Positions 18,948 through 28,416 of a stretch of DNA of 64,000 nucleotides are shown here, in pieces. Origin of the DNA: JANOXC01 sp031418215. Its GTDB lineage: Bacteria; Bacteroidota; Bacteroidia; AKYH767-A; OLB10. Numbering within the stretch: position 1 is the first letter of the stretch; each line of letters begins with the position of its first letter. The stretch covers positions 62,001 to 126,000 of the forward strand of contig JANOXC010000103.1 in assembly GCA_031418215.1 (NCBI GenBank), in the 5' to 3' direction. A program made the position numbers and the translations under genes. The notes below the pieces were generated by a model, which ran no database searches, was not told the origin of the DNA, and worked only from the letters and a program-made list of their open reading frames with translations.

Positions 18948-19856
18948 ATGAATACCCTTAAAGGAAAAAAAGTTTTAATTACCGGTGGCACAGGCCTTAT
19001 TGGATCTAGGTTAACGGAAATGCTCTTAGAATCAGGCTACACGGTTGCCCACCTTAGCAGAAAAGCAAGAGCGGATTCAAAAACAGAAACGTTTGAATGG
19101 AATCCCGCTAAAAACCATATCGATGAAAAAGCGCTACTCAATGTTGATTATGTAATACATCTTTCAGGTGAAAATATTGCAGCGCACCGTTGGACGAATT
19201 CATTTAAGAAACAAGTAATAGAAAGCCGGGTGCAGTCAGCTGAGCTATTGAAAAAGATTATTATCAAATCTCCTCAGGTGAAAGCAATAATTTGTGCATC
19301 AGGAACGGGAGTATATAAGGACGAAAATGAAAAATGGGTTGACGAATCATCTCCGCACGACAATAGCTTTCCGGCACTTACCTGTGAACAATGGGAAGAA
19401 GCAAACAGCCATTATCCCTGTCGCACGGTAATACTTCGAACAGGTCTGGTATTGTCGTTGAAAGGTGGAGCACTACCTGAGTTATATAAGCCATTTCGCT
19501 TTGGTATTGCGCCTTATTTTGGAAATGGAAACTTTTATCAAAGCTGGATTCACATTGATGATATGTGCCGCATGTATATCCATGCCATCGAAAACATTCA
19601 ACTATCAGGTATATATAATGCTGTTGCGCCTATTCCGGTTCCCAATATTGAACTTGTTAAAGTGCTTCAATCAGTAACTAAACAATTTTCCATTCGAGTG
19701 CCTGTTCCGCCGTTGATGCTGAAAATATTACTCGGCGAAAAGTCAATTATTGTTTTAGCAGGATGCAGGGTAAATTCACAAAAATTTGTTGAGACAGGAT
19801 TTAAATTTATTTACAAAGACATTAACAGTGCTTTAAAAAATATTTTTGCGCAATGA
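18948..19856 (+). CDS. TIGR01777-family NAD(P)-binding epimerase (SDR39U1/YfcH type)
   Basis: Atypical short-chain dehydrogenase. The nucleotide-binding motif VLITGGTGLIGSRL is at residues 9-22. The region VDYVIHLSGENIAAHRW (about 65-81) is diagnostic of TIGR01777, and the active-site area ICASGTGVYKDENE (about 110) holds the Tyr. The C-terminal part carries GNGNFYQSWIHIDDM and the DUF1731-like end (RVPVPPLMLKILLGE). Length 302 is normal. The substrate is unknown. Its stop overlaps the photolyase start by four bases (ATGA), so the two are probably co-translated. Confidence 0.93.
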   Translation: MNTLKGKKVLITGGTGLIGSRLTEMLLESGYTVAHLSRKARADSKTETFEWNPAKNHIDEKALLNVDYVIHLSGENIAAHRWTNSFKKQVIESRVQSAELLKKIIIKSPQVKAIICASGTGVYKDENEKWVDESSPHDNSFPALTCEQWEEANSHYPCRTVILRTGLVLSLKGGALPELYKPFRFGIAPYFGNGNFYQSWIHIDDMCRMYIHAIENIQLSGIYNAVAPIPVPNIELVKVLQSVTKQFSIRVPVPPLMLKILLGEKSIIVLAGCRVNSQKFVETGFKFIYKDINSALKNIFAQ

Positions 19857-21154
19857 AGGAACTTGTCAACGTTTTTTGGTTTAGGCGGGATTTGCGACTG
19901 GAAGACAATTGCGGCTTATATCATGCGCTAAACAGTATTCATCCGGTTATCCCGCTTTTTATTTTCGACAAAGCCATTTTAGATAAACTGGAAGATAATT
20001 CCGACCAGCGTGTAAATTTTATTCATCAGCAACTTGAGCGTATCAATAAACAACTGGCTGCCCTTGGGTCCACATTGCTAGTTAAACATGGGAAACCACT
20101 TGATGTGTGGAAAGAGCTGACGGAGACCTTTTCCATTAAACAGGTTTTTACCAACAACGATTATGAACCTTATGCTATTGATCGTGATAACCAGGTAAAA
20201 GAATTCCTTCAATTAAAAAGCATTTCCTTTCATACTTATAAAGACCATGTCATCTTTGAAAAACAAGAAATCACAAAAGATGATGGAACTCCTTATACGG
20301 TTTTTACACCATTTTCAAAGAAATGGCTGACTAAGCTGAGCGATGATCATTTAAAAACGTGGACAACAGAAAAGCATTTCACTAATTTCTCGCAAATTAA
20401 AAAACTTGCAATTCCCACGTTGGAGTCAATTGGTTTTAAGAATGCAAAAGCTCAATTTCCTCCAACAACTGTTAGCGATGACCTGATAAAAAATTACGAA
20501 ACAACAAGAAATTTCCCTGCTATCAATGGCACTTCGCATCTCAGTATCCATTTACGTTTTGGAACTGTCAGCATTAGAAAAATTGCAAAAAAAGCAAAAT
20601 CGCTGGGTCAAACTTTTCTGATTGAATTAATATGGCGCGAATTTTATCAGGTAATCTTATGGCATTTCCCTTACATTATCAATGGATCATTTAAACCCTT
20701 ATACGACAATATGAAATGGCGAAATAATGAAGCAGAGTTTGATAGTTGGTGCATGGGAAAAACCGGCTACCCGATGGTAGATGCAGGCATGCGTGAATTA
20801 AATGAAACCGGATTCATGCATAACAGGTTACGCATGGTCACGGCCAGCTTCCTAACCAAACATTTATTGATCGACTGGCGATGGGGGGAAGCATACTTCG
20901 CCAAAAAATTATTGGATTATGAACTGGCCAGCAACAATGGCGGCTGGCAGTGGGCTGCGGGAACTGGCTGTGATGCTGCGCCTTACTTCCGCATTTTTAA
21001 CCCTACGGAACAAGCAAAAAAATTTGACCCTGATTTAATATATATAAGAAAATGGATTCCTGAGCTAGAAGAAATTAATTATCCCAGCCCTATTGTAGAT
21101 CATCAATTCGCACGCGAACGTTGCCTCAATGCTTATAAATCAATCCGTATTTAA
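19853..21154 (+). CDS. phrB: Deoxyribodipyrimidine photolyase (class I CPD type)
   Basis: Repairs UV-induced cyclobutane dimers using light and reduced FAD. Residues 1-130 form the antenna-binding Rossmann-like domain (NVFWFRRDLRLEDNCGLYHAL). The FAD domain carries HLRFGTVSIR, RMVTASFLTKHLLIDWRWGE and NNGGWQWAAGTGCDAAPYFRIFNP, the class I signature. The 433-residue length is slightly below E. coli PhrB (about 470). It is translationally coupled to the TIGR01777 epimerase upstream; this pairing of a cofactor-type SDR with a photolyase suggests a light or stress unit but is not proof. Confidence 0.95.
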   Translation: MKELVNVFWFRRDLRLEDNCGLYHALNSIHPVIPLFIFDKAILDKLEDNSDQRVNFIHQQLERINKQLAALGSTLLVKHGKPLDVWKELTETFSIKQVFTNNDYEPYAIDRDNQVKEFLQLKSISFHTYKDHVIFEKQEITKDDGTPYTVFTPFSKKWLTKLSDDHLKTWTTEKHFTNFSQIKKLAIPTLESIGFKNAKAQFPPTTVSDDLIKNYETTRNFPAINGTSHLSIHLRFGTVSIRKIAKKAKSLGQTFLIELIWREFYQVILWHFPYIINGSFKPLYDNMKWRNNEAEFDSWCMGKTGYPMVDAGMRELNETGFMHNRLRMVTASFLTKHLLIDWRWGEAYFAKKLLDYELASNNGGWQWAAGTGCDAAPYFRIFNPTEQAKKFDPDLIYIRKWIPELEEINYPSPIVDHQFARERCLNAYKSIRI

Positions 21155-21282
21155 TTCAGATTTCGGTTATTCTGATTGGCATTTTATTCTTGCCTCCAAT
21201 AAAAATGGCGTTAATAGATTTGTGAACGAAGTTTATAAGTTTAAATAAAAAGTATATCTTGCGGACCGAAAAAAAATCACAA

Positions 21283-21795
21283 ATGAAAATTTCACAAAAT
21301 GTAGTTGTATCTGTTATTTATCAGCTTCGGGCCGGATCAACAGAACTACCAATGCATGACGTTGAGCAAGTTGATGAAAGCAGTCCTTTGGTATTTATTT
21401 TCGGAAGCGGGATGATGATACCAGGATTTGAACAAAAACTAGATGGGTTGAAGTCGGGCGACCAGTTTAAATTTGATATCCGTCCTGAAGATGGTTATGG
21501 CTACACCGATAAGGAAGCCATTATTAAATTACCGATTGAAATATTTAAACAAGACAATGTGATTGATTTCGAAGTTGTGAAAGTTGGCAACATATTGCCA
21601 ATGTCAGACAATGAGGGTAATATGCTTCGCGGGAAAGTACTTGCATTTGATGATACTGATGTTACCATGGATTTTAATCACCCACTTGCAGGAATGGATT
21701 TACATTTTAATGGTGCAGTTCTTTCTGTTCGTGAAGCCACCATGGATGAACTGGCACATGGGCATGTGCATGGTGACGGTGGGATTGAGCATTAA
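21283..21795 (+). CDS. slyD: FKBP-type peptidyl-prolyl isomerase, SlyD-like
   Basis: A cytoplasmic prolyl isomerase/chaperone. The FKBP core surrounds an inserted IF (chaperone) domain: SPLVFIFGSGMMIPGFEQKLDGLKSGD, then the insert with PEDGYGYTDKEAI and a second FKBP part DFNHPLAGMDLHFNGAVLSV. The short tail (HGHVHGDGGIEH) has five His, a reduced version of the SlyD metal-binding tail. ATG at 21283 gives 170 residues; an upstream TTG at 21259 adds eight residues with no homology logic. Confidence 0.93.
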   Translation: MKISQNVVVSVIYQLRAGSTELPMHDVEQVDESSPLVFIFGSGMMIPGFEQKLDGLKSGDQFKFDIRPEDGYGYTDKEAIIKLPIEIFKQDNVIDFEVVKVGNILPMSDNEGNMLRGKVLAFDDTDVTMDFNHPLAGMDLHFNGAVLSVREATMDELAHGHVHGDGGIEH

Positions 21796-21867
21796 TATCC
21801 CAGGAATTATTTCCAGATCTAAGACTTGAAACAACCTAACAATTCAATTCTTTCAGGCACCATTTTA

Positions 21868-23388
21868 TCATTTAAATTCTATTGTACCGAACCTGTAATC
21901 ACCACCTGACTCAGTAATCAGAAATATTTTTTTCTCATTGATTATTGCCGCCTTATCAGGAATAAAGTAATGATAGTTGTTATTTTTCTGTGGAACTAAA
22001 GCAAATCTTTCCATTGATTCATCATTGATGGAAACCATTACAATTTCTGTAGCATCATCAGAATGGTAAGATCTTGGTATTTCTCCGTCTTTCAAATCAT
22101 GATTCCGTGGGTTATCATTATAGACAAGCAACGCATTTTTCCCAATGACAGATTCAAATGAAGCAGCTGTATTGTATGAAGAACTAAAAACCTGTTTCTT
22201 TGGTACCATTTGTATCCAGTCGAGTTTGTTTTCTGTACTAAAATGGATTACGAGCCCTTCATCAATATTGAACTGATGGTATACTGGATTTCGTATGATG
22301 TTGTATCGGTACAACTTAGGATTGTAGGTTGCACGCTCCGCGAATACGTATAATCCGCTTTTCCTATCAAATGCATTAGTAATATAAAAGTCTTTTAAAA
22401 AAAGGTTGATTGCAGTATCAGGAGCATCCAGCATAAAATTTTTTGTTTCTCTTGAAATTTGTTTCCCTGTTACAATATCATATTGATCATGGTAAAACCC
22501 TAAGGAATACTTTCCATCCGTTGAATTGTTGAAACCAAAAACATCAATTCTATTTTTCCTTGAAATAAAAAAATAAGCTTGTTGCGGAGATTTATGAATA
22601 AACTGTAAATCACTGTGATGAAATATTGTATCGCCATCATCAGCATAAAATATCCTGTACTGCCTGATTAAGCTGTCACCTTTGGGCCCATACACCTTTT
22701 CTTCTGTGTGTGTAAGAAGGTAAAACCGATTGAATTCATAGGTATAATTTTCAGGTTCATAGCCGAGTGATAATAATGGAAATTTGAAATCAACCTGCGA
22801 AATCAACTTTGCTTCATTATCAAGCATGAAATAACCACATCGATCAAGCCAATTATTTTTTCCTAAATATGAAACTACCAATCTGTTTCCGGAATAATAA
22901 AGACTTGCAGTGATTATTGATGTGTCCAGCTCGCCAATTACACTCCAAAGCTTTACATCCTCCTTAACCATTGTAAGCGACTCACAATCGAGTATATCTA
23001 TAAAAAACTGTGTTGAACTGCCAATGTACTTCTTGGTAAAAAAATTCAATTTGCCATCAACAATTTTCGCATCAAAAAAATATTCCGATTTCCCTGCTTT
23101 TTTTAATAAAATTTTTTCGCCGATTTTTCTAAACTGCTGATCAAATTTTACAATTTTGAATTCCCCATTCTTTCTTGCAAGAAGAAAATAATTCAAATTG
23201 TCAGCCCCTAGGAATTCATAATTACAGTTTCCACAACGGATATTCTCACTCCAAGATTCAGTGAATGGTTGTCCATTGCTGTAAAAACAGTTTATCAGGA
23301 TAAAAAAAGTAAATAATTTTATATATAAAAATGGCGCACTATTATTAGTACGCCATTTAATATATTTTCTAATCTTCCTAATGCTCAT
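21868..23388 (-). CDS. Unrecognised exported protein coupled to coxA
   Basis: A 506-residue protein of unknown function. Its only sensible start is ATG at 23388, which overlaps the end of coxA. A basic stretch (SIRKIRKYIKWR) precedes a hydrophobic segment (LFTFFILINCFYSNGQ) that reads as a signal peptide. The mature part is beta-rich with motifs like YFFDAKIVDGKLNFFTKK, suggesting a propeller-like fold, with two Cys pairs (RCGNC near residue 47). No enzyme motif is visible. A strong terminator hairpin lies inside its first 20 codons, so expression may depend on coupling to coxA or on read-through. Confidence 0.65.
   Translation of the reverse strand: MSIRKIRKYIKWRTNNSAPFLYIKLFTFFILINCFYSNGQPFTESWSENIRCGNCNYEFLGADNLNYFLLARKNGEFKIVKFDQQFRKIGEKILLKKAGKSEYFFDAKIVDGKLNFFTKKYIGSSTQFFIDILDCESLTMVKEDVKLWSVIGELDTSIITASLYYSGNRLVVSYLGKNNWLDRCGYFMLDNEAKLISQVDFKFPLLSLGYEPENYTYEFNRFYLLTHTEEKVYGPKGDSLIRQYRIFYADDGDTIFHHSDLQFIHKSPQQAYFFISRKNRIDVFGFNNSTDGKYSLGFYHDQYDIVTGKQISRETKNFMLDAPDTAINLFLKDFYITNAFDRKSGLYVFAERATYNPKLYRYNIIRNPVYHQFNIDEGLVIHFSTENKLDWIQMVPKKQVFSSSYNTAASFESVIGKNALLVYNDNPRNHDLKDGEIPRSYHSDDATEIVMVSINDESMERFALVPQKNNNYHYFIPDKAAIINEKKIFLITESGGDYRFGTIEFK
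23329..23358 (-). terminator. Terminator hairpin after coxA
   Basis: On the minus strand an 11-base stem (AAATGGCGTAC / GTGCGCCATTT, one G-T pair) with an 8-base loop is followed by TTTTTATAT. This is a textbook intrinsic terminator for the act-cox operon, 20 bases after the coxA stop. It lies inside the coding start of the next gene. Confidence 0.75.
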
Positions 23389-25213
23389 CACCCGGAATAT
23401 TACTCTCCGGTGTTTCACTGTAAGGAATAGTTTGCATGATAAAATCTTCCTTTGCACCGGGTTTACCATAATCATATGGCCAACGGTGAACAGTAGGAAT
23501 TGGACCGGGCCAGTTACCGTGCAAATGTTCTACAGGTGCTGTCCATTCAAGGGTGTTCGACTTCCAAGGATTCTGAACTGCTTTCTTTCCTTTCCAAATG
23601 CTGTAGAAGAAGTTGAATGCAAATATTAACTGTGCTAAACCACCTAAGAGAGCAAACACAGTGATTAGACCATTTACATTCACCATTTCATGGAAACCTT
23701 CATATGCAGTATTAGCATAATATCTTCTTGGCAATCCGCCGAGACCTAAAAAATGCATCGGAAAAAACACACCATATACGCTGACAACCGTCATCCAAAA
23801 GTGAATGTATCCCAATTTCTTATTCATCATCCTTCCATATAAACGAGGGAACCAATGATAAACTCCGGCAAACATCCCGAAGATAGCTGATGATCCCATT
23901 ACAATATGAAAGTGTGCCACTACAAAATAAGTGTCGTGCACATTAATATCCAAAGCTGAATCACCAAGTATAATTCCTGTTAATCCGCCAGTGATAAAGA
24001 AGGAAACCAAACCAATGGCAAATAACATTTGAGGCGTAAACTGAAGATTCCCTCGCCATAATGTTGTTAAATAATTAAACACTTTAACAGCCGAAGGAAT
24101 AGCAACTAACAATGTAGTAAATACGAAAACAGAACCTAGGAATGGATTCATTCCTGTGATAAACATGTGATGGCCCCATACTATAAAGGACAGGAATGCA
24201 ATCACCAACATAGAACCAATCATTGCCTTGTAACCAAATATTGGTTTACGTGAATTAACAGCGATTACTTCAGAGGCAAGTCCTAACGCAGGCAACAATA
24301 CAATATATACTTCAGGGTGACCTAGGAACCAGAATAAATGTTGAAATAAAATCGGGCTTCCTCCTAAATGATCCAACGGGGCCCCATCAATAAATATGTC
24401 AGAGAGATAAAAACTTGTTCCAAAGCTGCGGTCGAATACCAATAATAAAGCCGCTGCGAATAATACAGGGAATGAAAGTATTCCAAGGATTGCGGTGATA
24501 AAGAATGCCCATATTGTTAAAGGAAGGCGTGTCATGCTCATACCAACAGTACGAAGGTTTATAATCGTAGAAACGTAATTGATACCTCCTAATAATGCAG
24601 ATGCAATAAACATAACCATACTAACCAACCACAATGTCATCCCTAATCCCGAACCGGAAATAGCTTGCGGCAATGCACTTAAAGGCGGATAGATTGTCCA
24701 ACCACCTGATGCCGGGCCTCCAGTTAAAAACAAGGAGATGGTCATGATTACGCAGGATACAAAGAAGAACCAATACGACAACATGTTCAATACACCAGAA
24801 GCCATATCGCGTGCTCCTACCTGCAACGGAATTAACAAGTTACTGAAAGTTCCGCTCAACCCTCCGGTCAAAACAAAGAATACCATGATGGTTCCATGTA
24901 TGGTAACAAGACCAAGATAGAATCCGGGGTCCAGCTTTCCATCTTTCCCCCATTTCCCTAAAATGCTTTCAAGGAATGCGAATTTTGTATCAGGCCAGGC
25001 CAGCTGCAACCTGAAGATCATACTCATTCCCATTGCCAGAAATGCCATGATGATGGCTGTAATTAGAAACTGCTTGGAAATCATTTTATGATCTGTACTG
25101 AAAACGTACTTCGTCCAGAAGTTCGTTTCATGTTCATGATCATGGTCATGACCGTGTCCATGCGCATCATGGTGCACTGTGTCTTGAGCGTGTATATGTT
25201 GATTCACTTCCAT
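23378..25213 (-). CDS. ctaD: Cytochrome c oxidase subunit I
   Basis: Catalytic subunit of the A-type heme-copper oxidase; it reduces oxygen to water and pumps protons across the inner membrane. Twelve or so membrane segments are present. The active-site Tyr-His pair and proton-channel Glu lie in FWFLGHPEVYIVLLPALG (about residue 290), and heme/copper His lie in WGHHMFITGMNPFLG and in VHDTYFVVAHFHIVMGSSAIFG. A His-rich N-terminal stretch (HAHGHGHDHDHEHE, about 15-30) is unusual but common in this phylum. It is the last oxidase gene of the act operon, 26 bases after coxB. Subunits III and IV are not in this cluster. Confidence 0.97.
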   Translation of the reverse strand: MEVNQHIHAQDTVHHDAHGHGHDHDHEHETNFWTKYVFSTDHKMISKQFLITAIIMAFLAMGMSMIFRLQLAWPDTKFAFLESILGKWGKDGKLDPGFYLGLVTIHGTIMVFFVLTGGLSGTFSNLLIPLQVGARDMASGVLNMLSYWFFFVSCVIMTISLFLTGGPASGGWTIYPPLSALPQAISGSGLGMTLWLVSMVMFIASALLGGINYVSTIINLRTVGMSMTRLPLTIWAFFITAILGILSFPVLFAAALLLVFDRSFGTSFYLSDIFIDGAPLDHLGGSPILFQHLFWFLGHPEVYIVLLPALGLASEVIAVNSRKPIFGYKAMIGSMLVIAFLSFIVWGHHMFITGMNPFLGSVFVFTTLLVAIPSAVKVFNYLTTLWRGNLQFTPQMLFAIGLVSFFITGGLTGIILGDSALDINVHDTYFVVAHFHIVMGSSAIFGMFAGVYHWFPRLYGRMMNKKLGYIHFWMTVVSVYGVFFPMHFLGLGGLPRRYYANTAYEGFHEMVNVNGLITVFALLGGLAQLIFAFNFFYSIWKGKKAVQNPWKSNTLEWTAPVEHLHGNWPGPIPTVHRWPYDYGKPGAKEDFIMQTIPYSETPESNIPGDEH

Positions 25214-25239
25214 GTGAAATTTTTTACGATATATATATA

Positions 25240-26304
25240 TTAATTCAATGCTGTTACTGCTTTCTTATCACTCTTACCTGAAGTTGTTTCCATTGCTGCG
25301 GGGGTTGCAGAAGATGGTGCAGCAACAGGTGCTGAAGCTGCCTTTTCAAAAACCAGTTTTTCTTTTTTCAGCCATTTGCGAAAATCATCGGGCTCATCCA
25401 CTACAATTTTCATCTGCATATTATAATGCGCTACGCCACAAATTTTATTACATAATAAAACATAATCAAATTTAGGATTGCCGGTAATCTCACGCATCTT
25501 AGCGGTAGTAATGGTAGGCTTAAAATAAAAACGTGTATTCATTCCTGGAACAGCATTCATCTGTACACGGAAATGAGGAAGATAAAAACTATGGAGAACG
25601 TCCCTGGAGTTTATTTGCACATCAATAGGAATTCCAACAGGGAAATGCATCTCCCGGGTGATTTTATCATCAACTGAAGCCACATCCAGAGAGTCAACAC
25701 CTAATGGATTATTGTCAGTGATCTTTCTGAAACTTGAAGCCCCTAGTTTATTGTCTTTTCCTGAATAACGTGCTGTCCAGTCAAACTGCTTTCCATAAAT
25801 CTGGATCTTCATACCATCTGTTTGATTTTGAGAATCGGTAATACGATTCCATTCCTTCAATCCTGTAAAAACCAATACAAGCAAAACAATTGCAGGAATA
25901 ACAGTCCAGATGACTTCAATTTTATTATTATCATGGTAAAAGAAAGCCCTCCTGTTTTTATTATAGCGGTATTTAAATGCAAAGGAGAATAACAAAATCT
26001 GGGTAATAAAGAATACAATGAATAAGATAATCCAGTTAATATTCATCAGTTCATCCAATGCAACACCATGCTCTGATGCAGATACCGGTAACAGAAAATG
26101 TTGATATCCGATCATCATATATACCATTAAAGCAAGCCCAATCCACAAAAACCCTACAAGCATCCAGGCATTGAAACGGTTGTCACGGTCTTGTTCAGCC
26201 TCTTCATCCTCTTCGGCCAGTTGCGACGACAACTGTGTAATGTTGGCCAGGCGCACCAACACCAGAACTCCAAAAAGAACTGCAAGTATCCAGAGTAAAC
26301 TCAT
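25240..26304 (-). CDS. ctaC: Cytochrome c oxidase subunit II (Cu-A subunit)
   Basis: Takes electrons from cytochrome c or from the act complex and passes them to subunit I. Hydrophobic segments occur near residues 1-22, 48-68, 85-110 and 130-147. The periplasmic cupredoxin domain includes KQFDWTARYSG, VLHSFYLPHFRVQMNAVPG and the Cu-A motif CNKICGVAHYNM, where both Cys, His and Met ligands are present; the usual Glu between the Cys is Lys-shifted, as in other Bacteroidota. The C-terminus is an Ala/Pro-rich tail with no cytochrome c fusion, so a separate heme protein (ActA or ActE) must deliver the electrons. Confidence 0.95.
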   Translation of the reverse strand: MSLLWILAVLFGVLVLVRLANITQLSSQLAEEDEEAEQDRDNRFNAWMLVGFLWIGLALMVYMMIGYQHFLLPVSASEHGVALDELMNINWIILFIVFFITQILLFSFAFKYRYNKNRRAFFYHDNNKIEVIWTVIPAIVLLVLVFTGLKEWNRITDSQNQTDGMKIQIYGKQFDWTARYSGKDNKLGASSFRKITDNNPLGVDSLDVASVDDKITREMHFPVGIPIDVQINSRDVLHSFYLPHFRVQMNAVPGMNTRFYFKPTITTAKMREITGNPKFDYVLLCNKICGVAHYNMQMKIVVDEPDDFRKWLKKEKLVFEKAASAPVAAPSSATPAAMETTSGKSDKKAVTALN

Positions 26305-26410
26305 ATCTGTGTATTATTTTCTGATTAATATTTTTTTTATAGAATCATGAAGCAAGCATCAAAACTTAACTTCTACTCCACAATTCCTTTTTTTCTTTCT
26401 TTTTTTTTCT

Positions 26411-26431
26411 TGGTTCTTGGTTCTTGGTTCT
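26411..26431. repeat. Heptamer tandem repeat (TGGTTCT)3
   Basis: Three exact copies of TGGTTCT follow a T/C-rich tract in the gap between actF and coxB. The complement, AGAACCA, is close to the GAAACCA heptamer array at 35659-35713, so both may belong to one repeat family. It lies in the transcribed leader of coxB. Confidence 0.7.
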
Positions 26432-26440
26432 TATATCTAT

Positions 26441-27676
26441 TTAAAGCACATGATGAAGACTTTCTTCCATCATTGGATGGTTCTTAATAACCAGCGGCGC
26501 TTTTGATAAATGATGTTGTACCATATACATAAACAATCCAAGGAATCCTATCGTTGTACCAATCTCCATCCATCCAACAGTTCCAATTAACGGATGGCCT
26601 TCATGTGAATGCAATGCCATACTTCCAGGAATTACCATGATGTAGGTATCCATCCAGTGACCAATAAACAACAATACCGACATTGACATCAATAACTTTA
26701 TCTTCCGTTTTGCATCGCGTGTCATTAAAATAATAAATGGACAGATAAAGTTGATTAAAAACGCTGCTATCCACATCGTGCGATAGTGATCCTGACGTAA
26801 CATGAAATAGGTAATTTCTTCAGGAATGTTGGCATACCAGATCAACATGAATTGAGCAAACCAGAGGTAGGTCCAGAAGATGCTGAATGCAAACATAAAT
26901 TTGCCAATATCCTGAATATGATTTTCTGTTACTTCTGGCAAATAGCCTTTTGACTTTAAAAAGCCTACGGTGAATGCGAGTATTGAAAGACAGGTAATAA
27001 ACATCCCTGCAAAAGTATACCAGCCAAACAAAGTGCTGAACCAATGTGTTTCAATCGACATTACAAAATCCCATGACATGGTAGAAGAAGTAATGGCGAA
27101 CAACACAAGGAATGCTGCAGCAAAACGTTTATTTGCATTGTAAGAATCAACAGCGCTTCCCAATTCTGCATCCATCTTTAAGGAGTTCTTGCGGAAGATA
27201 AAAGCAAATCCGCACCAAATTATAAAATACGCAACCAAACGAATCCAAAAAAATGGAACATTTAAAAATCCTGATTTTCCTGCAATAATAGCATCATACT
27301 CCGGTGATTTAGGATCTGTAATTTCCGGATTCATCCAGTGATACAAATGATGCCCGCCAAAAAACACAATCAGCACCATAATTGCTCCTGCAACAAATAA
27401 ATACTGGCTCATGGCTTCCAACACTCGCTTGATAACGGCGCTCCATCCTACTTCAGCTACGTATTGAATAGCAAGAAAAAAAGTTGCTCCCAAAGCCATT
27501 AACATGAAATAATAATTATTCATCAGCAGATTCGGCCACGTCTGATTATAATGTGTAGCGAACTGTGCGACCACAGCCACCAGCCCGATAATTATCATGA
27601 TGCCGGCAATCATCCTGCTACGTGTTTTGAACTCGTAGGGCTGAGTACTTGTTACTTCTTTATGTTGATGATTCAT
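26441..27676 (-). CDS. actF: Alternative complex III subunit ActF
   Basis: Second NrfD/PsrC-like membrane subunit of the quinol:electron-acceptor oxidoreductase. It has about ten hydrophobic segments, and conserved polar residues such as HHLYHWMNPE (about residue 110), the stretch SIETHWFSTLFGWYTFAG (about 210) and VTENHIQDIGKFMFAFSIFWTYLWF. Length 411 is typical. Its partner ActC lies in the same operon. It should lie in the inner membrane near the quinol site, though which of the two subunits oxidises quinol cannot be told from sequence. Confidence 0.93.
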   Translation of the reverse strand: MNHQHKEVTSTQPYEFKTRSRMIAGIMIIIGLVAVVAQFATHYNQTWPNLLMNNYYFMLMALGATFFLAIQYVAEVGWSAVIKRVLEAMSQYLFVAGAIMVLIVFFGGHHLYHWMNPEITDPKSPEYDAIIAGKSGFLNVPFFWIRLVAYFIIWCGFAFIFRKNSLKMDAELGSAVDSYNANKRFAAAFLVLFAITSSTMSWDFVMSIETHWFSTLFGWYTFAGMFITCLSILAFTVGFLKSKGYLPEVTENHIQDIGKFMFAFSIFWTYLWFAQFMLIWYANIPEEITYFMLRQDHYRTMWIAAFLINFICPFIILMTRDAKRKIKLLMSMSVLLFIGHWMDTYIMVIPGSMALHSHEGHPLIGTVGWMEIGTTIGFLGLFMYMVQHHLSKAPLVIKNHPMMEESLHHVL

Positions 27677-27728
27677 CTTAATGGTGTATTCCGTTTTATA
27701 TATAAATCCCGGCTTTTGCCTAATGCAA

Positions 27729-28361
27729 TTATTTTGAAGCTGTTACTGTAGAATCCTTGGTCGCTGACGCATTATCAACTGGTGCAGCTCCTTTCATAAT
27801 GCTACGCACGAACATTATAATTTTCCATCTTTCTGTTGGATTTATTTGTGATGCATGTGAACCCATCAGGTTGATTCCATAAGTAATCGTATGAAATATT
27901 TTCCCATCGGTAAGATCTTTCATATCTCCTCCACGAGAGGATTTTCCTGTGGTGTAAGATGGAGGCGCGGGAAACTTTCCGGTTGCAATTAGTGAGCCAT
28001 CAGCTAGTCCGCCTTCCCCATGGCAATGCATGCAGAAAATATCATACAATCTTTTTCCTTCCTCAAGATTTTCCTTAGTCTCAGGAAATAAATTCTTCAT
28101 GTCTTTTCCGGCTGCTTCATAACCTTCATTGGATGCAGGATAAGGGAAAAAGGCATACCCTCTTGGCAATGTGCCGACAACGGGATGTTGCATGGTAAGG
28201 CTGTCTTTAAAATTTGGGTTACCGGAATATACTTCATAGGAAGAAGAACGATACATGTCGGGCATGTATTCGAGACCCGGTTGTTTTGGGTCTTTGCCAC
28301 AGGATGCAATAACAATTATCATTGCAACGGCAGCAAAGGCTATATATATTCTTTTATTCAT
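27729..28361 (-). CDS. actE: Alternative complex III subunit ActE (mono-heme cytochrome c lipoprotein)
   Basis: A periplasmic cytochrome c anchored by lipid. The N-terminus has a lipobox IASC at about residue 20. The single heme site is CMHCH in the stretch FCMHCHGEGGLADGS near residue 110, and the distal Met lies within YGINLMGSHASQINPTERWKIIMFVRS. Length 210 is typical for the family. It sits between the DUF3341 subunit ActD and the membrane subunit ActF. Confidence 0.94.
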   Translation of the reverse strand: MNKRIYIAFAAVAMIIVIASCGKDPKQPGLEYMPDMYRSSSYEVYSGNPNFKDSLTMQHPVVGTLPRGYAFFPYPASNEGYEAAGKDMKNLFPETKENLEEGKRLYDIFCMHCHGEGGLADGSLIATGKFPAPPSYTTGKSSRGGDMKDLTDGKIFHTITYGINLMGSHASQINPTERWKIIMFVRSIMKGAAPVDNASATKDSTVTASK

Positions 28362-28416
28362 ACTATTCTAATATATATTTTAAATTAATGTATCTGAGCG
28401 GGCAGCATTATTGTAT

